Part shown: positions 50,358 to 58,939 of the stretch, piece by piece
Numbering within the stretch: the stretch's first letter is position 1
Layout: each line of letters opens with the position of its first letter
DNA from: JBMNFB01 sp050949085
GTDB lineage: Bacteria > Bacillota > UBA994 > UBA5500
DNA: 64,000 nucleotides
Assembly: GCA_050949085.1 (NCBI GenBank)
Contig: JBMNFB010000009.1
Location: 248,001-312,000, forward strand
Direction of reading: 5' to 3'
Notes under the pieces: generated by a model
The model's database searches: none
What the model was told of the DNA's origin: nothing
The model's input: the letters and a program-made list of their open reading frames with translations, nothing else
Translations under genes and position numbers: made by a program

Positions 50358-51017
50358 TTAAGGCAGCTGCACCAGCTTCAGCTTCAGGGCCTGCACCACT
50401 GCCTGGGTGCGGTCGCTGACCTCCAGCTTGCGCAGGATGTTGCTGACGTGGTTCTTGACAGTCTTCTCGCTGATATACAGCTTCTCGGAGATGTCGCGAT
50501 TGCTGCAGCCCTGCACCATCAGATCCAGCACCTCCTGCTCACGCTCGCTGAGCAACTGGGCGCCGTTTCCGGCGGCGAGGGGCTGCCCCTGGGAAAGGCG
50601 GCTGAACTCATGGATCAGCTTGTTCGTCATCTCCGGCTGCACCACCGAACCGCCGTTGACGATGATGCGGATGGCGTCCACCAGCCGATCCGGCTCGACA
50701 TCCTTCAGCAGGTAGCCGGCGGCGCCGGCCTTCAATACTTCGAAAAGGTACTCTTCATCATCGTAGATGGTCAGGATCAGGATCGCCACCCAGGGAAACT
50801 GGGACTTCATCAGCTTAGTGGCTTCGACACCGTTGCAGACCGGCATGTTCAGATCCATAATCACCAGATCGGGGTTCAGCTCCGGCAGACAGGCACAGGC
50901 CACCTCGCCATTGCAGGCTTCGCCCACCACTTCCAGATCGGGCTCCATCTCCAGGATGCGACGCAACCCCTGACGAAACAGGGTATGATCGTCCACCAGC
51001 AACAGCTTAGTTGACAT
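50358..51017 (-). CDS. NarL/DegU-type response regulator
   Basis: A 219-residue regulator: receiver domain (1-120) with acidic pocket VDDH, phosphoacceptor in LVIMDLNMPVCNG and Lys in YLLKDV; LuxR-type HTH (about 150-215; LSEREQEVLDLMVQGCSNRD, ISEKTVKNHVSNILRKL). The ATG at 51017 overlaps the kinase stop by 11 bases and follows GGGGGGAA. Together with the kinase it likely controls the pilus genes. Confidence 0.95.
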   Translation of the reverse strand: MSTKLLLVDDHTLFRQGLRRILEMEPDLEVVGEACNGEVACACLPELNPDLVIMDLNMPVCNGVEATKLMKSQFPWVAILILTIYDDEEYLFEVLKAGAAGYLLKDVEPDRLVDAIRIIVNGGSVVQPEMTNKLIHEFSRLSQGQPLAAGNGAQLLSEREQEVLDLMVQGCSNRDISEKLYISEKTVKNHVSNILRKLEVSDRTQAVVQALKLKLVQLP

Positions 51018-52158
51018 CTGCTGATTCCCCCCTTGTCGGTACCTGGACACGGATCCTGGTGCCTTCACCCGGAGCCGAGTCCAGTTCCCATACTCCCTGC
51101 AACAGTTCCACCCGCTCCCGCATGCTGAGCAGGCCGTAGTGATCGCCCACCCTGCCCAGGGCCTCATCAACGGCGAACCCTACTCCATCGTCCTGTACCA
51201 GCACCTTCAGCGTATCGGGGCTAAACTCGACCCGCACCAGCACATTCTGCGCCTTGGCGTGTTTGATGATATTGTTCAAAGCCTCCTGCACGATGCGGAA
51301 GATACCAACCTCCACATGGGAGGGCAGGCGCTCCTCCTTACCCGCCACCGAGAAGTCGATCAGGAAGCCGTGCTGATCCTTCATATCGTTGATATAGCGC
51401 CGCAGCGTGGGCACCAGCCCCAGATCGTCCAGAGTCATCGGCCGCAGGTCGTGGATCACCTTGCGGATATCCTGCAGGCTGCGGCGCACCACATCCTTCA
51501 GCTGGCGTAACTCCGCCCGCACCTGCTCGATATCGCTATCCAGCAGCTTCTCGCAGATCTCCGCCCGCAAGACGACGTTAGCCAGCGTCTGGGCCGGACC
51601 ATCGTGGATATCCCGCGCCACGCGCTGCCGCTCTTCCTCCTGCGCCTTGATGACTCGCATGCCCAGGAGGTGACGCTGTTGAATGCTGTCCAGCTGGCCG
51701 GTCAGCTCGCGCAGGTTGCCCTGCATGTATTGGGTAGCAACGTTGATCTGACTGATCAGTTCCTCGGCCTTGCGGCTGGTGTTCTGCAGGTTTTCCAGCG
51801 TGAGTTCGACCTCATCCCACTGCGCCCGCAGCTTGGCCTCGCGCTCCCGCAGGACGACCAGATCCAGCTGCGTCGTCTGGGCCATCTCATAGGCCTGCTT
51901 GATGTCTTCCTCTGAATAACGGTCGAAGTCGCGGCTGACCTCCATCAGCCGCAACCGATCCATCCGATATAGGCCTTCCTTTTCATCCACCTGGCCGATG
52001 ACCGCTTTGGTCTGCGCTTTGATATCCAGGGCCTGCATCTCAACCCGAGCATACTCAGCTCGAGCCATTTCCGAGATCTCGAAAATCTGGCTCTTGCTTT
52101 TCTCGATCATCATGACCGTATCGTTGATGATTTTGTCCAGCAATTTGCCGTCAACCAT
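51007..52158 (-). CDS. DegS-like cytoplasmic sensor histidine kinase
   Basis: A 383-residue kinase without membrane segments. Residues 1-190 form a long coiled-coil sensor region similar in layout to DegS; the HisKA_3 motif RQRVARDIHDGPAQTLANVV carries the phospho-His in DIHDGPAQ; the HATPase_c domain follows with N box (VQEALNNIIKHAKA) and G boxes (VQDDGVGF, YGLLSMRERV). Start ATG at 52158 follows AGGGCAGGGG; the longer reading to 52290 has no site. Signal unknown; the sensor must be cytosolic. Confidence 0.93.
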   Translation of the reverse strand: MVDGKLLDKIINDTVMMIEKSKSQIFEISEMARAEYARVEMQALDIKAQTKAVIGQVDEKEGLYRMDRLRLMEVSRDFDRYSEEDIKQAYEMAQTTQLDLVVLREREAKLRAQWDEVELTLENLQNTSRKAEELISQINVATQYMQGNLRELTGQLDSIQQRHLLGMRVIKAQEEERQRVARDIHDGPAQTLANVVLRAEICEKLLDSDIEQVRAELRQLKDVVRRSLQDIRKVIHDLRPMTLDDLGLVPTLRRYINDMKDQHGFLIDFSVAGKEERLPSHVEVGIFRIVQEALNNIIKHAKAQNVLVRVEFSPDTLKVLVQDDGVGFAVDEALGRVGDHYGLLSMRERVELLQGVWELDSAPGEGTRIRVQVPTRGESADVN

Positions 52159-52392
52159 CTGCAGCCCCTGCCCTCTTCGAATTGCTTTCTGGCGGAATCT
52201 CTGCATAACAAACCAGCCGTTAGCTGCTGGCCACAATCGCCCACTTTCCTCGAACGCCGGATGGCAATCAAGGATACATATGGAAGACACCTGCCAACGC
52301 TCTTAGTTCGCTGATGGGACGACATAGTCCTGCCTCAAGAGGCAATTTTACCAGACAAGTTTGCCAAGAGAAGGGAGAATCCTGCAAACGGC
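52159..52392. other. Intergenic region upstream of the kinase gene
   Basis: About 230 bases up to the metK terminator. A loose TTGGCA...TATCCT pair with too short a spacing is the only promoter-like signal; nothing else stands out. Confidence 0.4.
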
Positions 52393-52428
52393 AAAAAAAA
52401 CACCCGCCCTCGAGAAGAGGGCAGGCGT
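52393..52428 (-). terminator. Terminator after metK
   Basis: Stem ACGCCTGCCCTC with GAGGGCGGGTGT (G-U pairs included) followed by eight T on the minus strand. Confidence 0.9.
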
Positions 52429-52452
52429 CTGGAGGACAAAGGCCTGAGGTTA

Positions 52453-53652
52453 TTACTCGCTGCCGGCATCTTGCCGCAGGAGCTCCACCTTGTCCAGGCG
52501 CTCCCAGGGCAGATCCAGATCATTGCGGCCGAAATGCCCGTAGGCTGCCACCTGGCGGTAAATCGGCCGCCGCAAATCCAGGTCGCGGATGATGGCCGCC
52601 GGACGGAGATCAAAATGGCGGCGAATAAGCTGGGTGATGCGTTCGTCGCAAACTTTGCCGGTGCCAAAAGTGTCCACCATGATGCTCACCGGGCGAGCGA
52701 CGCCGATGGCGTAGGCGATCTGTACTTCGCAGCGGTCGGCCAGGCCGGCGGCCACCACATTCTTGGCGACATAGCGGGCCGCGTAGGCCGCCGAGCGATC
52801 GACCTTGGTGGGATCCTTGCCGGAAAAGGCGCCGCCACCGTGCCGAGCCATGCCACCATAGGTGTCGACGATGATTTTACGGCCGGTCAGGCCGGAATCA
52901 CCCTGGGGCCCACCCACGACGAAGCGACCGGTCGGATTGACCAGCAGGCGCGTATCCTGATCCAGCAGCTGGCTGGGAATCACCGGCCTGATCACGTGTT
53001 CGATGATATCGGCACGAATCGTCTCCAGCTCCACCGCAGGGGTGTGCTGGCAGGAGACGAGCACGGTATCCACCCGTACGGGCCGATAGCCTTCATACTC
53101 GACAGTAACTTGCGTCTTGCCGTCCGGCCGCAGATAGGGCACGATCTGGTTCCGCCGCACCTCGGCCAGGCGACGTGCCAGCTTGTGAGCGAGCATGATC
53201 GGAGTCGGCATATATTCGGGTGTCTCGTTGCAGGCAAAGCCAAAGACCATCCCCTGATCGCCAGCACCCACCAGCGCCGACATATCCTGTTCTTCGCCAC
53301 TCCTGTGCTCCAGAGCCTGATCAACTCCCTGGGCGATGTCCGGCGATTGCTCGTCGATGGACGTGAGGACGGCGCAGGTATCGGCATCAAACCCGTGCTT
53401 GGCTCGATTGTAGCCGATATCGCGCACCGTCTGCCGCACCAGCTTCGGGATATCCACATAGCAGCCGGTGCTGATCTCGCCGATGACCAGCACCATGCCG
53501 GTGGTGACCGTCGTCTCGCAGGCTACCCGGGCCAGCGGATCCTGCGCCAGAATGGCGTCAAGGATGGCATCAGAAATCTGGTCAGCCACTTTGTCGGGGT
53601 GACCCTCGGTTACCGACTCTGATGTAAAGAAGTAGCGCTGATTGTTGAACAT
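52453..53652 (-). CDS. metK: S-adenosylmethionine synthetase
   Basis: A 399-residue enzyme making SAM from methionine and ATP. Motifs: FFTSESVTEGHPDKVADQIS at the N-terminus, GAGDQGMVFGFACNET (hexapeptide region) and GGGAFSGKDPTKVDRSAAYA. ATG at 53652 after AAGGGGGAGA. Expression is controlled by the SAM-I riboswitch and terminator immediately upstream, so the product shuts down its own synthesis. Confidence 0.98.
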   Translation of the reverse strand: MFNNQRYFFTSESVTEGHPDKVADQISDAILDAILAQDPLARVACETTVTTGMVLVIGEISTGCYVDIPKLVRQTVRDIGYNRAKHGFDADTCAVLTSIDEQSPDIAQGVDQALEHRSGEEQDMSALVGAGDQGMVFGFACNETPEYMPTPIMLAHKLARRLAEVRRNQIVPYLRPDGKTQVTVEYEGYRPVRVDTVLVSCQHTPAVELETIRADIIEHVIRPVIPSQLLDQDTRLLVNPTGRFVVGGPQGDSGLTGRKIIVDTYGGMARHGGGAFSGKDPTKVDRSAAYAARYVAKNVVAAGLADRCEVQIAYAIGVARPVSIMVDTFGTGKVCDERITQLIRRHFDLRPAAIIRDLDLRRPIYRQVAAYGHFGRNDLDLPWERLDKVELLRQDAGSE

Positions 53653-53689
53653 CTCATCTCCCCCTTATCCTCTACTCTTACCCATCATG

Positions 53690-53728
53690 TAGAGAGAGAA
53701 AGCCGCTCCCCGAAAAATGAGGAGCGGC
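53690..53728 (-). terminator. Riboswitch-controlled terminator before metK
   Basis: Stem GCCGCTCC/GGAGCGGC (53721-53728 with 53702-53709 on the minus strand) with TTTCTCTCTC after it. It is the expression platform of the SAM-I element. Confidence 0.85.
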
Positions 53729-53745
53729 AGTGAACTTCTGGCTCT

Positions 53746-53850
53746 GCTCTCATCTTCCAGAATACTCTGCAGGAATTGGCACCGCTGCGCCGGAGGCGCC
53801 GGTTGCCGGGTTTCATCGGGCCTGTCCCTCCACCTCTCTGGATAAGAGTC
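53746..53850 (-). ncRNA. SAM-I (S-box) riboswitch aptamer
   Basis: On the minus strand: CTCTTATCCAGAGAGGTGGA (P1 5' side and P2), GATGAAACCCGGCAACC (conserved core), GGTGCCAATTCC and ATGAGAG (P1 3' side). These are the hallmark S-box blocks in the right order and spacing. It responds to SAM by premature termination. Confidence 0.96.
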
Positions 53851-53857
53851 TGGGACA

Positions 53858-53886
53858 ATTATAGAGCGAAGCTTGTCGACTGTCAA
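53858..53886 (-). promoter_or_regulatory. Consensus sigma-A promoter for metK
   Basis: TTGACA (53881-53886), 17 bases, TATAAT (53858-53863) on the minus strand; predicted start at the 5' edge of the riboswitch. Confidence 0.92.
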
Positions 53887-54057
53887 CGCATTGCTGGGGG
53901 AATTTATGGGTTTGAGCGGGAAAGCTATCGCCCCTTATGACATCGCTATCGGGGGAGGGATTTCATTGTCCAGGGGCGACCAAAGTTGCGGGTAATAGGG
54001 GCGCACGTTCTTGCGGATACCCGGCAGCTCGGCCGAGGCAGAGATGCGAATCTCGGC

Positions 54058-54939
54058 TCAGATCAGCAGCAGAGGCGGCTCGGGTTCTTCCGGCGGCTGG
54101 CGTCGGGAGTAGTCCGGGGCATCCGGTTGTGCGCGGCCGCTGGCCCGCCAGTAGGCAGCAAACAGTGCCAGCTGATAATACGTGGACCAGATGACGCCGA
54201 GTATGCCGTAGAGGAGGCCGCCCAGCCCGCTATCGTTTCCTGTCTCCAGCAGCACGCCGTTGACCGCCAGGGAAAGCAGGGCGAGCAGCAGGAAGCCGCT
54301 CAGGTTACGCCAGACCACGCGCGGGCTGGCCAGGACGGCCGGCACGGCACCGCACTCCTCCAGCGGTGCAATCTTGTTCCACAGGCCGAAGAAAAAGCGC
54401 AGCGTACTCAGCAGAAAACCTCCGATCATCACCCGGGGGAGCAGATGGGAGAAATGCTGGATGAGGGTGATGAGGTCAGCCGTGGTTCCATAGGCGATGG
54501 CCAGGGTCAGCAGTTGATGGAAAACGTTGCCCCAGAGTATAACCGCCAACACAATCTGCGCCAGGCCCAGAAGTGCGCTGCCGCCGATGAATGTCCAGAA
54601 GTAGCGGCGCACCCCGGCAGCGAAATGCCCGGTATCCACGGGCTCTCCCTTGATGGCTGCCGCCAGCATATTGGCCTGACCGGAAAGATGGAAAGCTACC
54701 AGGGCAAAGGCGGCCATACCCGCCAGCGAGAACTGTCGCCACAGACCGGCCAGCGACGAAAAATCCCCGGCCAGGAGCCGCGACTGGATGGTGGGATCCA
54801 GCCCCAGGAGCAAGGCCACGGCGACAATCACCAGGACAATGCCGCTACCGATAGCCATCAGCACGGGGAACCAGACCACAATCCAGTTCTGTCGCAGAAC
54901 CTGCCAGGCGTCGCGCAACGCATCTAGCGCCAACTGCAT
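54058..54939 (-). CDS. Integral membrane protein of unknown function
   Basis: A 293-residue protein with about six hydrophobic segments (first at about 17-43) and a hydrophilic Pro-rich C-terminus (RRQPPEEPEPPLLLI). The layout recalls DUF4013/DUF6159-like glycerophosphoryl-diester-phosphodiesterase membrane domains, but I cannot assign it. Start ATG at 54939 follows GGAGGAGGGG. It is a single-gene unit. Confidence 0.8.
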   Translation of the reverse strand: MQLALDALRDAWQVLRQNWIVVWFPVLMAIGSGIVLVIVAVALLLGLDPTIQSRLLAGDFSSLAGLWRQFSLAGMAAFALVAFHLSGQANMLAAAIKGEPVDTGHFAAGVRRYFWTFIGGSALLGLAQIVLAVILWGNVFHQLLTLAIAYGTTADLITLIQHFSHLLPRVMIGGFLLSTLRFFFGLWNKIAPLEECGAVPAVLASPRVVWRNLSGFLLLALLSLAVNGVLLETGNDSGLGGLLYGILGVIWSTYYQLALFAAYWRASGRAQPDAPDYSRRQPPEEPEPPLLLI

Positions 54940-55016
54940 ACCAACCCCTCCTCCCGCAGCACCGGCCCTGGGGCGGCGCTGGCTAACCTCCACCTGTCTG
55001 GACGGCAGACTACAGC

Positions 55017-55045
55017 ATTAACGTTAATTGATTAATACGTTGTTG
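55017..55045. promoter_or_regulatory. AT-rich palindromic stretch upstream of the membrane protein gene
   Basis: ATTAACGTTAAT, a perfect 12-base palindrome (55017-55028), continues into TTAATTGATTAATACG. It stands out in GC-rich surroundings and lies about 80 bases before the start at 54939; probably promoter or operator DNA. Confidence 0.4.
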
Positions 55046-55073
55046 AACACGATTGTATCACTCGACCGAATGC

Positions 55074-55130
55074 CCCAACAAGCAAGCCTGCCGCACGGCG
55101 CCGTCTGCTGCGAGACGTAGTGCGGCAGGC
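55074..55130 (-). terminator. Hairpin after the transporter genes
   Basis: Perfect 11-bp stem GCCTGCCGCAC/GTGCGGCAGGC (55086-55096 with 55120-55130), with TTGCTTGTTGG after it on the minus strand; moderate terminator. Confidence 0.55.
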
Positions 55131-55210
55131 CCACTCTAACCTACTTGGAAGTATTTGCAGGGTCCCTGTTGCTGTTTCCGTGAAGTCATCCGAAAAGCGG
55201 TGCCGCTGCC

Positions 55211-55657
55211 CTAGATGGCTCCCGTCAGGGCCAGGATGATCTGGGCGATCACGGCGGAGCCGACAAAGGTGCCGACAAAGGTCAGTAGTGCGGTAACCAC
55301 TATCTTCGCCCCCTGCTCCCGGAAGCTTCTTAGATCCTTGCCGATGGAGATACCGGCGTAGGCCAGAATCGGCGTACAGAGAGCCAGGAACTGCACCTTC
55401 TCAACCTGCTTGACCACATAATCCGCCCCGGGGAATCCCGGAATGGAGATGATGATAGCCAGCAATGAGATATAGGCGATAGCGGGGAGCTTCCAGGGTA
55501 TGATCTTGGAAAGCGCGTAGCCGACGGCGGACACCGCCACCAGGATTGCCAACCCCGGGATCGCTTCCAGAGGGGGAACGTTAAAGCCGATCCAGTTGCC
55601 GATCGCCGTAATTGCACCGGTTATCGCCAATACCCTAAATACGCCAGAATGGGTCAT
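55211..55657 (-). CDS. Small membrane protein, partner of DUF3100-type transporter
   Basis: A 148-residue protein with about five membrane segments and a cytoplasmic-looking loop SIGKDLRSFREQG. It follows the DUF3100 gene by 23 bases and is always minus strand with it. I infer that the two form one carrier, each giving about half of the helices; the pair then feeds the M20 amidohydrolase. Start ATG at 55657. Substrate unknown. Confidence 0.75.
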   Translation of the reverse strand: MTHSGVFRVLAITGAITAIGNWIGFNVPPLEAIPGLAILVAVSAVGYALSKIIPWKLPAIAYISLLAIIISIPGFPGADYVVKQVEKVQFLALCTPILAYAGISIGKDLRSFREQGAKIVVTALLTFVGTFVGSAVIAQIILALTGAI

Positions 55658-55680
55658 CTCTGATTACACCTCCGCAGATT

Positions 55681-56454
55681 TTAGGCCGTGGCCGACTTGC
55701 CGCCTAACCGACGGTAGAGCCATTCGGTGATGGGAATCGCCATGAAGAGCCCGACCCAGAGTCCATCGACGGCGCTGAGCAGCTGGCTGCCAGCGGCAAA
55801 AGCAGTGATCTCTGTCTCCAGCGCCGGATACGCTGCGACCACCGGTCCCAGCGCCGCCGCCATCATCGAAGCGCTGCCGGTACCGCAAGCCATGCCCAGG
55901 GCAAACGGATGAAAGATATTCAAGGCAGTCAGGAAGCCGACAAACAGGCCGTTGAAGATCGCACCAAACAGTGTTCCGGTGATGTAGGCCCCCATGACGC
56001 CGCGGCCCTCGGCAGAATCGAGACCGTAGAGCTCACTGACGATGGCCAGGGAACCCTCGCGCGAGATGGAGAATGAGGCGCCGATGGCCTCCCGTCCCAG
56101 GCGCAGCAAGAGGACAGCCACCGGCAGGGCAAAGAAGATCGTAAAGAGGTTCCCTAGCTCCTGTAGCACCAGAGCCGGTCCGGACCTGAACAGCAGGGGC
56201 AGATTGGGGCCGATGTTCGTGCCCATCTTGGCCGTGAGCAACAGGACAGAAACGGTGATAAACGGAGAAGCGATATCCATGTCCTCCCGATCCACCAGGC
56301 GCAGTGAAGGTAAGAACATGCCGATGACCAGCGCGTAGAGCATCGGCAGGAGGGTCACCACTGCCGGCCCGAGCGTAAACGAGAAAATGCCGATGGCTTC
56401 GGTGAGCGCGACTACCGCCAGACAGATCAGATGAACCTTCAGTTCCTTATTCAT
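55681..56454 (-). CDS. DUF3100 family membrane protein
   Basis: A 257-residue protein with about seven membrane segments, re-entrant-looking Gly-rich stretches (HPFALGMACGTGSASMMAAA and AYITGTLFGAIFNGLFVGF) and the DUF3100 layout. Likely a secondary transporter subunit. ATG at 56454 after GAGGAGGAAC. Lies between the M20 amidohydrolase gene and its small partner. Confidence 0.8.
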   Translation of the reverse strand: MNKELKVHLICLAVVALTEAIGIFSFTLGPAVVTLLPMLYALVIGMFLPSLRLVDREDMDIASPFITVSVLLLTAKMGTNIGPNLPLLFRSGPALVLQELGNLFTIFFALPVAVLLLRLGREAIGASFSISREGSLAIVSELYGLDSAEGRGVMGAYITGTLFGAIFNGLFVGFLTALNIFHPFALGMACGTGSASMMAAALGPVVAAYPALETEITAFAAGSQLLSAVDGLWVGLFMAIPITEWLYRRLGGKSATA

Positions 56455-56574
56455 GCTGCTTCGTTCCTCCTCGGCTAGCTACTGCAGTTAGCTTTCCCCG
56501 GCAACTTCCCTGATCATTCCTGAATAGGCTCCAATCTTGCCAACGTCAATCTCCTCACCAACCCTGCTCATACA

Positions 56575-56615
56575 GGAAAAAGAGGTGTCCCCTGCCCTTC
56601 TGGCGGGGAACACCC
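56575..56615 (-). terminator. Terminator after the M20 amidohydrolase gene
   Basis: Stem GGTGTTCCCCGCC with GGCAGGGGACACC (one mismatch, one G-U) followed by TCTTTTTC on the minus strand. It partly separates the hydrolase from the transporter genes. Confidence 0.75.
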
Positions 56616-56638
56616 CTATCATCTGGATCCGCTCGTGT

Positions 56639-57946
56639 CTACTCTTCCTGGAAAAGCTCCTCCCACATCTGCAGATAACTCTCCCGGGTATAGGTAGGTT
56701 CAAACTCCTCCCTGGCCCGCAGTGCCAGGGCTGCCTCATCGGCCAGCAGGTCAACCAGGCTGGTGGCCAGCAGCTTCGCCGCCGTCACGTAGGCCAGTTC
56801 CTCATCTTCAATCAGATAGTCGCTGGCATGGCCACGGCCAACCGCACCGCCCACATAGGGCTGGATAGTGGGCATCAGCAGGCTGACGTCGCCTATGTCG
56901 CTGGAACCGGCGCCATGGCCACCGCGGCTGACAAACTCTTCACCCACCAGCCGGATGGCGTTCTTCTCGAAGATCTCGGTGAGCACCGGATCGTCAACCC
57001 GCGGCAGATAGCCAGGAATCTGGGTGATCTCGACTTCAGCGCCGACGGCCAGCGCTCCGGCCTTCAGGGCGCGATCTACCTTCTTGCTGGCATCCAGAAT
57101 GGCATCCATGCGTGCGCCGCGCACGTATGTCTCCATCCGCACATCAGCGGGGATGATGTTCACCAGGTCGCCACCCTTGGTGATGATCGGATGTACACGG
57201 ATATGGTCGGCATCGCGAAACGTTTCCCGCTGGGCATGAATGCCCATCAGGCCCAGGGTAGCCGCGTTGAGGGCGTTAACTCCGGCGTGCGGCGCACCGC
57301 CGGCGTGGGCCTCCTGGCCGCGATAGCGCACCAGCTTGCCGATAAACCCGTTGCTGGTGCCACCCATGACGACCTTCCGGTCACCGCCCGAGGTGTGGAA
57401 CATCATCGTGATATCGATGTCGTCCAGCTCGCCCAGCGCGATGAACTCCTGCTTGCCGCCCAGAAACCTGATCTTGCCTTCAGACCGCAGCCGGTTGCGA
57501 TACTCAATCTCTACATACTCCTCGGCCGGCACGGCCATGAAAACCACGTCGCCAGCCAGTTCGCTGAACAACCCGGTATCCTTAAGGGCCATCGCGACAC
57601 CCAACATGCTGGCAACCTGGGCGTTATGACCGCAGGAATGTGCTGCGCCAGTCTGGGGATCAGCATGCGGATGCTCAGGGCAGACGACTGCATCCAGCTC
57701 ACCCATCACTGCCACCTTGACCTTGCTGTCCTTGCCCTTCATCTCCGCCCGCACCCCGGTAATGGCGATGCCCGAGCGGTATTCGAGGCCTAGCTCAGCA
57801 AACGTTTTCTGAACCAGCTCTGCTGCATAAAACTCCTTATAGCCCAGCTCTGGGTGTCGGAACAGATCGCGACCGATACCGATGATCTGGTCCCGACGGG
57901 CGTCAATCGCGGCGCAGAGCCGCTCCTTAATGGTTTGCTTATCCAA
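56639..57946 (-). CDS. M20-family amidohydrolase (AbgB-like)
   Basis: A 435-residue metal-dependent amidohydrolase. Metal ligands are visible in MGELDAVVCPEHPHAD, SCGHNAQ, PAEEY and GHASDY; the dimerisation insert with YRGQEAHAGGAPHAGVNALNA is present. Closest in style to aminobenzoyl-glutamate hydrolase subunit B and related carboxypeptidases. Start TTG at 57946 after GAGGAGG. The transporter-like pair follows, so the substrate is probably an imported amide or peptide. Confidence 0.92.
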   Translation of the reverse strand: MDKQTIKERLCAAIDARRDQIIGIGRDLFRHPELGYKEFYAAELVQKTFAELGLEYRSGIAITGVRAEMKGKDSKVKVAVMGELDAVVCPEHPHADPQTGAAHSCGHNAQVASMLGVAMALKDTGLFSELAGDVVFMAVPAEEYVEIEYRNRLRSEGKIRFLGGKQEFIALGELDDIDITMMFHTSGGDRKVVMGGTSNGFIGKLVRYRGQEAHAGGAPHAGVNALNAATLGLMGIHAQRETFRDADHIRVHPIITKGGDLVNIIPADVRMETYVRGARMDAILDASKKVDRALKAGALAVGAEVEITQIPGYLPRVDDPVLTEIFEKNAIRLVGEEFVSRGGHGAGSSDIGDVSLLMPTIQPYVGGAVGRGHASDYLIEDEELAYVTAAKLLATSLVDLLADEAALALRAREEFEPTYTRESYLQMWEELFQEE

Positions 57947-58030
57947 TTTCCGTTCCTCCTCGCTACTTGCCTGGATTCATCCTTATGAGTCCACCCTGAA
58001 CAATATTCAGCAGCTGCCAGGCCAATCCTG

Positions 58031-58810
58031 CTAGCGCCAGCGGGCCACCTGAATATGGATGCGCCCCTTGCGGCTGACGCCGCCAACTTCTATCAGCTCA
58101 GCTCTACCCTGCCCAGCCAGTGAGAGAATCGCCCCTTCCTCCACGACTCGGTCGACTCGCTGCTCAGGGAGGAAGTTCAGCTTCAGCTTGCCGCCACGGA
58201 TCAAGGCGGCCGCCTCACTGCGCGAGAGTTGATATGCCGCGGCCACCACCGCGTCCAGACGCAGGCTGGCCACAGTAGCTGTCCTCACCTGCCGCTGGCG
58301 CTGGGGTGGCTCAACCCGTGTCAGGTCCAGAACCTCCACCTGGATGGCGGCTGAGCCGATGGATGACCAGTTGCAGAGCAGGTAGTCAGCCACGCTCTGG
58401 TGCACCATCACCTGCCCCCCTGTCGGCCGGACCAGGATATCTCCCAGGAATTCGCGCTTGATGCCCAACGCCAGCAGCGAGCCAAGATAGTCGCGATGCG
58501 CCAGCTTCGCGAACTGGAAGTTGCCCGTGACCTGCAGCGCCAGCAACGGATAGTCATTAGCGACCGGGGCGCAGTCATCGGGCAGGAAGGCTATGATCTC
58601 CCGTTCGGCACCGGGGTAACCGCCAAAACTGGCCAGACCGGCGCTCCAGAGGTAACTGTATTGGTGGATCAGTGAGCGCTGTCCCGGATCGAGAAAATAG
58701 CTATAGGCGATCCGCCAATCGCGCTCGGCCTGTTCGGCCTTGTCCCAGGCATGAGCCAGCAGCTGCCGCTGGTCGCCGGGAAGACGCTCCAGAACACTGC
58801 GCTTTGTCAT
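58031..58810 (-). CDS. ylmH: YlmH-like S4-domain RNA-binding protein
   Basis: A 259-residue protein: N-terminal region with YLWSAGLASFGGYPGAEREI and a C-terminal S4 domain (about 180-245; LRLDAVVAAAYQLSRSEAAA...LIRGGKLKLN). YlmH homologues act in ribosome quality control (binding stalled large subunits) and lie in division clusters in other Bacillota; here it stands apart from ylm/div genes. ATG at 58810 follows GGAGGATGA. Confidence 0.92.
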   Translation of the reverse strand: MTKRSVLERLPGDQRQLLAHAWDKAEQAERDWRIAYSYFLDPGQRSLIHQYSYLWSAGLASFGGYPGAEREIIAFLPDDCAPVANDYPLLALQVTGNFQFAKLAHRDYLGSLLALGIKREFLGDILVRPTGGQVMVHQSVADYLLCNWSSIGSAAIQVEVLDLTRVEPPQRQRQVRTATVASLRLDAVVAAAYQLSRSEAAALIRGGKLKLNFLPEQRVDRVVEEGAILSLAGQGRAELIEVGGVSRKGRIHIQVARWR

Positions 58811-58881
58811 TGATCATCCTCCCTGAGTTGCAGGCCCCGAGCCGGGGCGCACCTGGCGTCGCCAGACCTGCTTACCAACAG

Positions 58882-58917
58882 AAACGCCCGGCCATTCCTG
58901 GGTAGCGCCGGGCGTTT
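58882..58917 (-). terminator. Terminator after the 376-residue gene
   Basis: Perfect 11-bp stem AAACGCCCGGC/GCCGGGCGTTT; T-rich on both sides, likely bidirectional. Confidence 0.8.
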
Positions 58918-58939
58918 TTCTAGCATAGTTAACTGCCTG

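Larger units (their letters stand above)
53653..54057. other. metK leader and promoter region
   Basis: Right part of the metK transcription control region (promoter 53858-53886, riboswitch and terminator 53690-53850), followed by about 170 bases up to the membrane protein stop, in which I see only short inverted repeats (GAGAT/ATCTC near 54.05 kb). Confidence 0.7.

Noticed and set aside
52159..52330. Possible riboswitch or structured leader before the kinase gene
   Set aside because: No conserved riboswitch core or convincing stem could be drawn.
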